From Micromonospora parathelypteridis (GTDB taxonomy: Bacteria > Actinomycetota > Actinomycetes > Mycobacteriales > Micromonosporaceae), in NCBI RefSeq assembly GCF_014201145.1, contig NZ_JACHDP010000001.1:2914001-2978000 (forward strand): a stretch of DNA of 64,000 bases, written 5' to 3'. The notes under the pieces are model-generated. The model was not told the DNA's origin, did no database searches, and was given only the letters and a program-made list of their open reading frames with translations. Position numbers and translations under genes: made by a program. Positions within the stretch are counted from its first letter, which is position 1. Every line of letters starts with the position of its first letter. Shown in pieces: positions 56,244 to 63,303 of this stretch.

Positions 56244-57425
56244 ATGGCGATCTTTGGCAGCACGGACACATCCCGCAAGATCACCGGGATGTCCCGGGCA
56301 GCTTCCGCCCTGACCCTGGTTGGCGCGATCACCATCCTGGCCGTCGTGGCCGCCCCGCGCAGCGCGAGGGCGGCGGAGCTGCCGGTGGAGCTGGGCGCCG
56401 CCGCCAACTTCGCGGTCCTCGCCGGCACGACGATCACCAGCACCGGGCTCAGTGTGGTCAACGGTGACATCGGCGTGAGCCCGGGCACCGCGGTGACCGG
56501 CTTTCCTCCCGGCCAGCTGAACGGCTCACTGCACTCCAACGACGCCGCCGCCGTGGCAGGTAAGAGCGATCTGGCCATCGCCTACAACGACGCCGTCGGC
56601 CGTACGACCACCGCAGTCGTCTCGGATCAACTCGGTGGAACCACCAAGACCACCGGCGTGTACGAATCCGTCGCGGGCACCTTCAACATCACCGGAGACC
56701 TGACCCTCGACGCGGGGGGCGACCCGAACGCCGTCTTCATCTTCAAGACCACCACCACGCTCATCACGGGCGCATCGAGCATGGTGAACCTGATCAACGG
56801 CGCCCAGTCGTGCAACGTTTTCTGGCAGGTCGGCAGCTCCGCCACCCTTGGCGCCAACTCCACGCTCCGCGGCAACCTGCTGGCCTTCACCTCGATCACC
56901 GTCGGCGCGGCGCTCGCGGTCGACGGCCGAACGCTCGCGATCAACGGCGCGGTCACCATGGACACCGCCACGATCACCCGCTCGACCTGCGCGGTGCCCG
57001 GGGAGTTGTCCATCAGCGCACCGGAGACAGCCGACCTCGGCAGTGCCAACCTCGGCGGAGTCGTGTCGGACAATCTGGGGCCGGTCACGGTGACGGACGA
57101 GCGCCTGCTGTCGGCGCCGACCTGGACCGCGACCGTCGTCGCGACGAACTTCGTCACCAGCGGCCTCCCGGTGCACACGATCGCCAACGCCAACGTCTCC
57201 TACTGGTCGGGGCCAGCCACCTCGACCAGCGGCATCGGCACCTTCACCTCAGGCCAACCCACTGCCGGGGACGCAGAGATCATCAATGTCGCGCGGACCG
57301 CGTTCACCCTCACGAACGGCATCGGCAACAACTCGGCGACCTGGGACCCCGTCGTCTCGGTGCAAATTCCCCTGACTGCCGTCGCGGGTGCCTACTCCGG
57401 AACGGTCACGTTCTCGGTCGCCTGA
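56244..57425 (+). CDS. secreted ice-binding-like protein (DUF3494)
   Basis: About 393 residues, exported. A signal peptide lies around residues 10-45 (SAALTLV-type hydrophobic core, cleavage near RSARAAELP). The DUF3494 beta-helix starts LGAAANFAVLAGTTITSTGLSVVNGDIGVSPGTAVTGFPPG and goes on to DAGGDPNAVFIFKTTTTLITGASSMVNLINGAQSCNVFWQVGSSATLGANSTLRGNLLAFTSITVGAALAVDGR, at about 50-275. A 130-residue C-terminal part resembles a WxL-type surface domain. In the family such proteins bind ice or act as adhesins. The start is uncertain: ATG 56244 follows GAGGA, while ATG 56289 or 56199 are alternatives. The regulator gene ends 81 bases upstream. Confidence 0.88.
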   Translation: MAIFGSTDTSRKITGMSRAASALTLVGAITILAVVAAPRSARAAELPVELGAAANFAVLAGTTITSTGLSVVNGDIGVSPGTAVTGFPPGQLNGSLHSNDAAAVAGKSDLAIAYNDAVGRTTTAVVSDQLGGTTKTTGVYESVAGTFNITGDLTLDAGGDPNAVFIFKTTTTLITGASSMVNLINGAQSCNVFWQVGSSATLGANSTLRGNLLAFTSITVGAALAVDGRTLAINGAVTMDTATITRSTCAVPGELSISAPETADLGSANLGGVVSDNLGPVTVTDERLLSAPTWTATVVATNFVTSGLPVHTIANANVSYWSGPATSTSGIGTFTSGQPTAGDAEIINVARTAFTLTNGIGNNSATWDPVVSVQIPLTAVAGAYSGTVTFSVA

Positions 57426-58523
57426 GAGCTGCCGCAGACGGAGAGCATCCCGTCGGTCGTCGCTGACGTGGCCCCGGCCGCAGCGGCGGCAGGCTCCGCG
57501 CCGGCGCAGGTGGTAGGCGACGGTGGCGACGCCCAGTCCGACCCCCCAGGCGATCCAGAAGAGGCTCGGAAGGTGAAGAGCCCAGGTGCCCCGGGCTTCC
57601 GGCGTCCAGAGAAACATCAGCCCGGCCGGGATGATCGTTACCGAGACGATCGACGCTGGGACGACGGCGAGGGCGGGCGGGACCCCTTTGCCGGCCTTGA
57701 ACCAGATCCAGCGGGGATACACCTCACCCCACCGTCCCACCAGACCATGGGTGAGCACGCCGCCCGCCGCTGACGCCACCGCGCAGCCCAGCCCGACCGC
57801 GAGCATTCCTGGCGTGTCCTGCATCATCCGCAGGAAATCCGGCGTGATGCCGAGTGGAAAGCCGAGGGCCCAGGCGATCCTGGTGACCTCGTAGGGCAGC
57901 GGGGCGAGGCAGGCGACCACGACGGCCCACCTGCCCCAACGCAGCAGCGTCTGCCGGGACGGCCCGTCATCGGCCCCGTGGCGGCGGCCGCAGTGGGCAC
58001 AGGCGGCCCGGACCCGCCGCCGGTAGGCGAGGGTGGCGGCGGCCCACAGCAGGCCGCCGACAAAGATGATGATCAGGTTCGTCCGGTGCCAGTAGAGAAT
58101 GTCACCGACACCGCCCTGGTCACCTGGCACGCCGGTGAAGGCGAAGACCAGCAGCAGTGGCGCGAACGCCACCAGGACGATCAGGGTGTAGTCGGGGATG
58201 ATCAGGATCAGCCCGCCTGCCATCGCCCACCCGAAGACGACCAACCCCACGGACAGACGACCGGGCCGGGCTCGGCGCGTCATCACCAGCGCGATGACCG
58301 CGCCGAGCAGCCCGACTGCGGCGATGATCGGTGCCACGATCTCGACCCGGCTGCCTTCCAGAATGGACCCCGACGCGTGGCCCGGGTCGATCGGCGCGAA
58401 CGGGAACCCGTCCCCACCGGCCCACCAGTACAACCCCAACCCGCCGTAGAGCAGCGAGAAGGCCGCAGCCGCGTACCCGGACCACGCCGACCAGTACGCC
58501 CACCAACGCCAGATCATGGTCAC
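57249..58523 (-). CDS. multi-pass membrane protein overlapping the ice-binding gene antisense
   Basis: A 424-residue integral membrane protein with about nine hydrophobic segments, beginning MTMIWRWWAYWSAWSGYAAAAFSLLYGGLGLYWWAGG. It has two CxxC pairs (ACAHCGRRHG near 185 and ACRRCGRGHV near 345), possible zinc knuckles on the cytoplasmic side. The last 60 residues after CRRCGRGHV read as polar and unconserved-looking, and extend 177 bases into the 3' end of the convergent ice-binding gene, so the original stop may have been lost. The GTG at 58523 overlaps the TGA of the small gene before it (GTGA), indicating coupling. No family name is known to me. Confidence 0.82.
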   Translation of the reverse strand: MTMIWRWWAYWSAWSGYAAAAFSLLYGGLGLYWWAGGDGFPFAPIDPGHASGSILEGSRVEIVAPIIAAVGLLGAVIALVMTRRARPGRLSVGLVVFGWAMAGGLILIIPDYTLIVLVAFAPLLLVFAFTGVPGDQGGVGDILYWHRTNLIIIFVGGLLWAAATLAYRRRVRAACAHCGRRHGADDGPSRQTLLRWGRWAVVVACLAPLPYEVTRIAWALGFPLGITPDFLRMMQDTPGMLAVGLGCAVASAAGGVLTHGLVGRWGEVYPRWIWFKAGKGVPPALAVVPASIVSVTIIPAGLMFLWTPEARGTWALHLPSLFWIAWGVGLGVATVAYHLRRRGACRRCGRGHVSDDRRDALRLRQLSGDRERDRSGVGTRDGSQGNLHRDDGVPGRRVVADAVREGERGPRDIDDLCVPGSGLA

Positions 58524-58681
58524 GGCCGATCCCGGTGCCCTGGACAAGGAAGCTCGGCGCCCGACCGCCCGGCGGCGCTTGGCGCCTCGGCCTGCCTGGC
58601 CTGCGCGACAGAGGGCGACGCCGCGACCCCCACGGCCGCAACCGCCGCCAACGCCGTCGTACGAAAACCAAACCTGAACAT
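58520..58681 (-). CDS. small secreted peptide
   Basis: A 53-residue open frame, MFRFGFRTTALAAVAAVGVA followed by ASPSVAQARQ, with a signal peptide cleaved near AQA. The mature 25-residue part is polar and ends with LPCPGHRDRP. ATG 58681 has a strong AGGAGGAG ribosome-binding site 5 bases upstream. Its stop overlaps the GTG of the membrane-protein gene, so it is the first cistron of a two-gene unit. It may be a real small exported factor or a translated leader that couples expression of the membrane protein. Confidence 0.65.
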   Translation of the reverse strand: MFRFGFRTTALAAVAAVGVAASPSVAQARQAEAPSAAGRSGAELPCPGHRDRP

Positions 58682-58896
58682 GTCGCTCCTCCTGGCCACC
58701 CGTCGGCTGACGTGCTTCAGCATCGCCACGCGCCGATGCGACCGAATCCCCCCAGCGAGCCAGCCGCGTCCCATGGCCGAGGGAGCCAGTGCCGCGCCGG
58801 CGCAGGGATGGCGCCAGGCGGAGCGCCGGCGATCGGGCCGCGTCCTGGCCGAGTTGATCCCCGCGCTGCCGGCTGGCGCTCGATAGATTGACCGCC

Positions 58897-59370
58897 ATGT
58901 CTTCACTGACGAAGCTCGACGGGTGGGAGTCGCTGTCGCCGGAGTTGCGGGAACAGCTGGCGACCGTCGACCTGCCGGAATCGCTGCGACTCGACGAGTA
59001 CGACATTTTTCTGCTCGGCCCGGATTTGATTCTTCGGAATGACATGTTGCGATTCGGTTACGCCACGGCCGGACTGAGCGGCGAATTCTGTCTTGATCTG
59101 GACACGGGTGCCGTGCTGATCATCGACGAAAACCCGCCACCGACGTTCGTGAACTCGTCGCTCGAGTTGTTCGCCCGCTCGTTGCACCTCGTGGCTGGCC
59201 TTGCGCCCGCGATCGTCGGCGGCGACCCGGACCGCTGGGAAGACGCCAAGGCTGAGATGCGGCAGGTCATCGAGGAGTGGGATGCGCCAGCGATGATCGA
59301 GGACAACTACTGGGAATTCATCTCGTGGGAGATCGCTGCCGGCAACTACGCTGACCAATCGGACCTTTAG
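58897..59370 (+). CDS. SUKH-4-like immunity protein
   Basis: A 157-residue acidic cytosolic protein. The core fits the SUKH superfamily, particularly SUKH-4: LDEYDIFLLGPDLILRNDM, a strand-rich GEFCLDLDTGAVLIIDE, then FVNSSLELFARSLHLVAG (residues 84-101), the hallmark N-x-S-hydrophobic-x-x-F helix, and a C-terminal EDNYWEFISWEIAAGNY. In the family, SUKH-4 proteins neutralise nucleic-acid or nucleotide deaminase toxins. That agrees with the downstream gene, whose N-terminal domain has deaminase motifs. ATG 58897 is used; an in-frame TTG lies 9 bases earlier. A 207-base gap separates it from the toxin-like gene on the same strand. Confidence 0.8.
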   Translation: MSSLTKLDGWESLSPELREQLATVDLPESLRLDEYDIFLLGPDLILRNDMLRFGYATAGLSGEFCLDLDTGAVLIIDENPPPTFVNSSLELFARSLHLVAGLAPAIVGGDPDRWEDAKAEMRQVIEEWDAPAMIEDNYWEFISWEIAAGNYADQSDL

Positions 59371-59577
59371 CAACCTTTCCGAAATGTCGGTCGGGGCCAC
59401 CCATGCAACATTGACTGTCTAACATCCCCCAAGGCCACGTGACATCGACGTTCACGTATGGCACAACTCGCATGTGACATGCGGACAACAAAAAGATCAC
59501 CCGTGCCGCCGCGCGATCTTGAATGCGCGTTGGGGGGCCATTCTGTGTCGCGGGTGCGAAGGGGGACAGCGGATCTG

Positions 59578-61494
59578 ATGGGCAACATCATCGAGGAACG
59601 TCCGCGGATTGGGGCGCTGACGCGACTCGCGACGGTCCTGGTCCTGATCTGGTCGGTGATCGCCGGTGTGCCGGCCGCCGCCCAGGCGGGCTCGCGGGTC
59701 GTCGCGGACTGGCCGATCATCGATGCCCGGTGTGCGCCGGTCACGCCGGAAGGCCTGGTCGGTTACGGGTGCACCAAATTGAGCACGCACCTGCAGCGGG
59801 CGCGACTGGATCTCCGGTACAACCGGCCGCCGAAGACCAAGGACAAGCTGTACACGAACGTCAGGGGCAACTACGCGATCGCCCAGCTGCAGGACGGCAA
59901 ATACATCATCGGTTACAGCGACGGTACGAAGCACGCCGAGGAACGGCTGCTCGAACAGATGCGGGGCAGGGCGCCGCGCATCGAGTTCGACCCGCAGACC
60001 GGCAAGGTGTCCTACCAACCGGCGAAGGCCTCGCCGATCAAGGAGGGTTACTCCGAGATCGAGCCCTGCAAGAAGACCTGCAACCCGGCCCTGGAGGCCG
60101 CCAAGGTCCGGGACAAGTTCACCTACAGTTACCGGTGGAACCCCGGCCCGAACGAGACCACCCAGGAGCTCCACGACAAGACCAACCACCCGAAGACGGG
60201 TGCGAAGCAGGTCGCGGTCCAAACCCTGCTCAAGACGAGGGAGCCAGGTCCCATCCTCCCCAAATCGCCGGAGGAGTTGGCCAAGGGCAGCGCGGTCAGC
60301 AAGGCGGTCGGTAAACAACTGGGGCCGGTCCGGCCGGGTGGCATCGACTTCTCGTCGGTCCAACTGCGGTACGTCACGGACGGCGGATCGGGCGGTAACA
60401 CGTACTCGTTCGAGACGGTGACCACCCCCGGCCAGGAGTCGAAGGACGGCACCGGCCAGATCTACGACGCCGATAACGCACTGAACACCTGGATGGCCGT
60501 GGAGCCGTCGCGGTTCTGGGTGAACCTCAACCCAAGTCAGCCGGACAAGGTGATCGACGAGTACCTCGGCGCGACCGCGGTCGGCCGCATCCTGCTCGAG
60601 GCCGACCTGGAGTTGAAGCGGGCCTGGACGCGATCCCAGGACCCGAAGACGGCGGTCGGCCTGGAGTACTGGAACCGGATGACCGGCCTGGACGGGGCCT
60701 GCATCCGGCAGTGGATCGTGCCGAAGGCGGCGACGATCCGCGAGGAGGGCAACCGCCTCTACATCCTCGACGCGCCGCTCGAGGTGAAGGCCGAGGCGTT
60801 CGACTTCACGATCCCCAGCGACCCGAACTTCACCTGCCCGGCCAATCCCGAGCCGTCCATGGCCGTCTACCGGGACCTGCTCCTGCCGGAGTTGAACAAG
60901 GCCGTGAACGGCGCGCCCGAGTTCAAGGACCTGCGCCGTGCCTACCTCAGCCGGGTGGCTGCCGAGTGGTACCGCGACCGGATGACGGCCGACGGCCGGG
61001 CGGAAGAGGCCGGTATCGACACCAACGACGTCACCGCCCTGGAGCGGGAGGACGACTGGAACCCGACCGACGTCTTCAACCAGTACCTGAAGGAACTCTC
61101 CGCCACCAAGTACGAACTGCCGAACGGCGTGACGGTGACCACGGGCGGCGTCGACTTCACCCAGCCGGTGAAGACGGCCAAGGTGAGTGACACCACGTTC
61201 AAGGAGCAGCACGGGACTCTGCCGAGCACTGTCGACAAGTCCCTCACCGAGGTCACCAAGACCTCGGACGAGAAGCAGGCCTACCTGGGCGGCTCCGACG
61301 ACATCCCCGTTTTCGTCGCCCTGAAGCAGCCGAGTGGCGCCGGGGGCGGCGAGGACGGCGGAGGCGGTGGCGGCGGCGGCCTGCCGATCACCGGTGCGCC
61401 CATCTTCGCCATCGCGGCGGCCGGCGTGCTGCTGATCCTGATCGGCATGGCGGTCCTCTGGCGCACCCGCCGGGTGCGTTGGATGGCCAACTGA
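59578..61494 (+). CDS. cell-wall-anchored deaminase-domain protein, putative toxin
   Basis: A 638-residue exported protein. A signal peptide (residues 15-38) ends in PAAAQA. Residues about 80-190 form a deaminase-fold domain: GNYAIAQLQDGKYIIGYSDG, His-Ala-Glu at 119-121 in TKHAEERLLEQM, and PCKKTC at 163-168, the zinc and catalytic motifs of nucleic-acid/nucleotide deaminases (XOO_2897/SCP1.201-like). Residues 250-600 are a large domain I do not recognise. LPITG at 602-606, a helix (IFAIAAAGVLLILIGMAVLW) and RRVRW follow, a sortase-type anchor. ATG 59578 gives the best signal peptide. Toxin first in the protein and wall anchoring are unusual. The partner is the upstream SUKH-4 gene. Confidence 0.82.
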   Translation: MGNIIEERPRIGALTRLATVLVLIWSVIAGVPAAAQAGSRVVADWPIIDARCAPVTPEGLVGYGCTKLSTHLQRARLDLRYNRPPKTKDKLYTNVRGNYAIAQLQDGKYIIGYSDGTKHAEERLLEQMRGRAPRIEFDPQTGKVSYQPAKASPIKEGYSEIEPCKKTCNPALEAAKVRDKFTYSYRWNPGPNETTQELHDKTNHPKTGAKQVAVQTLLKTREPGPILPKSPEELAKGSAVSKAVGKQLGPVRPGGIDFSSVQLRYVTDGGSGGNTYSFETVTTPGQESKDGTGQIYDADNALNTWMAVEPSRFWVNLNPSQPDKVIDEYLGATAVGRILLEADLELKRAWTRSQDPKTAVGLEYWNRMTGLDGACIRQWIVPKAATIREEGNRLYILDAPLEVKAEAFDFTIPSDPNFTCPANPEPSMAVYRDLLLPELNKAVNGAPEFKDLRRAYLSRVAAEWYRDRMTADGRAEEAGIDTNDVTALEREDDWNPTDVFNQYLKELSATKYELPNGVTVTTGGVDFTQPVKTAKVSDTTFKEQHGTLPSTVDKSLTEVTKTSDEKQAYLGGSDDIPVFVALKQPSGAGGGEDGGGGGGGGLPITGAPIFAIAAAGVLLILIGMAVLWRTRRVRWMAN

Positions 61495-61508
61495 GACCAA
61501 CCACAGAA

Positions 61509-61542
61509 ACGCCCGGCCGATCCTCGCGGATCGACCGGGCGT
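61509..61542 (+). terminator. hairpin terminator after deaminase gene
   Basis: A 15-bp stem (61509-61523 with 61528-61542, one mismatch) and loop TCGC, followed by GTCTG. It lies 14 bases after the stop and 15 before the tRNA remnant. Confidence 0.82.
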
Positions 61543-61557
61543 GTCTGCATTTCAGAG

Positions 61558-61613
61558 CGGTGGCGGAGGGATTTGAACCCTCGGAGGGCGTTAACCCTCA
61601 CACGCTTTCGAGG
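61558..61613 (-). other. tRNA-Ser(CGA) 3' remnant, probable att site
   Basis: On the minus strand the anticodon loop CTCGAAA (anticodon CGA), 3' anticodon stem GCGTG, long variable arm (AGGG-TTAACG-CCCT), T arm GAGGG-TTCAAAT-CCCTC, acceptor CGCCACC and discriminator G are all intact. But the 5' half is absent: bases 61613 onward do not pair with GCGTG and lack a D arm or acceptor. A gene cut in the anticodon loop is the classic scar of integrase crossover. So the left border of an island lies here, with the intact tRNA expected at its other end, beyond 64000. Confidence 0.78.
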
Positions 61614-61977
61614 TCTGCGATCCACTGTTCATTGCAAGGCACCCCCGTACGTGACCAGGGACTGGACGTCGTTGCGGACTCCCGCGGGCAGGTCCGCACG
61701 GCCGCGAACGAGACCGGGATCGAGACCACCACGGCTCCTTGTCGCTCCGGGGCAGGGCTGCTGCGTCTGGCACCCGGTGGCGCCGTGGACATGTCGCAAT
61801 CGTGCACGGCACCGCCGGCAGGCGAGTTGCGCCAGCGAAGGCGGCTTTCCGGTCGCCGCAGGCCCGGGCAAAGCCCTCGGCCCATGTCCGCCTCGGCCTT
61901 CTCCGTGACCTGCCACATCTCCCAGCGGGCCGCGGGCCTCACGCCGCGACCTCGCCGCTGGCGAGACCAACTAGGAC
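61614..61977. other. island edge, no recognisable gene
   Basis: 364 bases between the tRNA remnant and the promoter at 61978. Open frames exist on both strands, but none has a convincing ribosome-binding site, family motif or full length. No integrase or excisionase is seen here; if present it must be elsewhere in the element. Degenerate coding sequence is possible. Confidence 0.5.
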
Positions 61978-62005
61978 TTGACGACGGCGTTAAATCCATT
62001 ATCTT
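61978..62005 (+). promoter_or_regulatory. sigma-70-type promoter of the ParB-fold gene
   Basis: TTGACG at 61978-61983 and TATCTT at 62000-62005 with a 16-base AT-rich spacer. Initiation would be near 62012, about 30 bases before the ATG at 62044. It is the best-matched hexamer pair in the window, consistent with acquired DNA. Confidence 0.7.
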
Positions 62006-62043
62006 GGAACGTCGGGAGTAGACGTACCGAAATGGAGGCACGG

Positions 62044-63303
62044 ATGGAGAACTACCTACGCGGATCGATCATGGTCCCGATCGACCAGCTGTACCCGGAC
62101 CCGAACAACCCGCGGCTGGCGCTGCCGGACGCCCCCGGATACGAGGACCCCGGACAGCTGTTCGATAGCAACACGCGTAGGCAGATCTTCGAGGAGTTGG
62201 GCACGGGTGCCTACGACGTCGACACCCTGGTGCAGGCGATCCTGGGCCAGGGCTGGATGCCGATCGACAACATCATCGTGTGGCACCACCCGAAGGACAG
62301 CGACCGATGCGTCGTAGTCGAGGGCAACCGCCGTCGGCTGGCGCTGGAGCGCATCCGCACAACGGAGTTGGACAAGGCGAGGCGCAAGCTGGAGCGGATG
62401 CTCAAGCGGGCGTCCACCTACCCGAAGGCAACCATCGATGAGCAGCGGGAGTTCGTCGTCCGGCTGGAGCGGATCGTCAAGGACACCAACGAGCTTCAGG
62501 TGCTACCGATCGACGCTGATTCGGTCGAGGAACTCGAGCACAAACTGCCTCGGGTGCTGGCCGTACGACACATCACTGGCGCGAAGGAATGGGGCAACTA
62601 CGCCGAGGACGTGTGGCTGCTCAACCGGTATCACCAACTCTTCGTGGACAAGCACGGCGAGCAGGCCGACCCGTTCTGGGATTCCTCCGTCATCGGACGC
62701 GTGAGTGACGAGGCATCCTTGTCCGCCACCAGGGCTAAGCGGCAACTGAAGGCGGCCAGTTGGTTTAGCCACTTCCGTGCAGAGTGGGAAGAAAACCTGC
62801 CTGATGGTGAGGAGTTCGGAAAGACCGACTACTACCTGTTCGAGAACATCAGTCGCAAGCCCTGGGTACGGCAGCAGTTGGGCATCAGCGAAGACGACCT
62901 CAGTATCCCGCCAGACGGCGAGGATGTGCTGTTCAAATGGATCTTCAGGCACCCCCGCGGCAGGACTGCGGACGACAACCCGAACGTGTTCTACCGGCAC
63001 GAGAACGTGCTCCTGTGGGACCAACTGAAGCGGTACGACGAGAAGCAGGGCACTGCCTTCGCGGCTCGATTTGACGTCACCAACCCTGACGACGCGCCGA
63101 CAATGCAGGAAGTCGAGGCGGAGTACCTCGCACACAAGGCCGGCCGCAAGCCGAACGCGGTGATCGACGAACTTCTGCGCCGCTTGTCTGAGTTGACTGC
63201 CGAGAAGTTGGCCACCGAGGGTCAGATCTTGCGTGCCCAGTTGGTGCAGTTGCGCGACCAAGCTGACATGTTCCTCAAGATGATCGATGCTGCGGAGGCA
63301 TAG
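62044..63303 (+). CDS. ParB/Srx-fold domain protein, candidate defence component
   Basis: A 419-residue protein. The N-terminal ParB-like domain has box I (IDQLYPDPNNPR, residues 13-24) and box II (VVEGNRRRLALERI, 91-104), the nucleotide/DNA-binding signature shared by ParB, Spo0J and several anti-phage or DNA-modification-associated proteins. The remaining 300 residues are helical (TRAKRQLKAASWFSHFRAEW, LRAQLVQLRDQADMFLKMID) without a known match. ATG 62044 has GGAGG 5 bases upstream and is favoured over ATG 62032. Its stop overlaps the GTG of a helicase gene by one base. This pairing, on an island next to a tRNA scar, suggests a defence operon rather than plasmid partition, as no ParA is present. 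Confidence 0.82.
   Translation: MENYLRGSIMVPIDQLYPDPNNPRLALPDAPGYEDPGQLFDSNTRRQIFEELGTGAYDVDTLVQAILGQGWMPIDNIIVWHHPKDSDRCVVVEGNRRRLALERIRTTELDKARRKLERMLKRASTYPKATIDEQREFVVRLERIVKDTNELQVLPIDADSVEELEHKLPRVLAVRHITGAKEWGNYAEDVWLLNRYHQLFVDKHGEQADPFWDSSVIGRVSDEASLSATRAKRQLKAASWFSHFRAEWEENLPDGEEFGKTDYYLFENISRKPWVRQQLGISEDDLSIPPDGEDVLFKWIFRHPRGRTADDNPNVFYRHENVLLWDQLKRYDEKQGTAFAARFDVTNPDDAPTMQEVEAEYLAHKAGRKPNAVIDELLRRLSELTAEKLATEGQILRAQLVQLRDQADMFLKMIDAAEA

Noticed and set aside
59497..61500. 667-codon open frame antisense to the deaminase gene
   Set aside because: Composition is that of a shadow frame; the plus strand has a signal peptide, HAE/PCxxC and LPITG.
61614..61977. Integrase or excisionase next to the tRNA scar
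   Set aside because: No tyrosine- or serine-recombinase motifs in any frame of this stretch.
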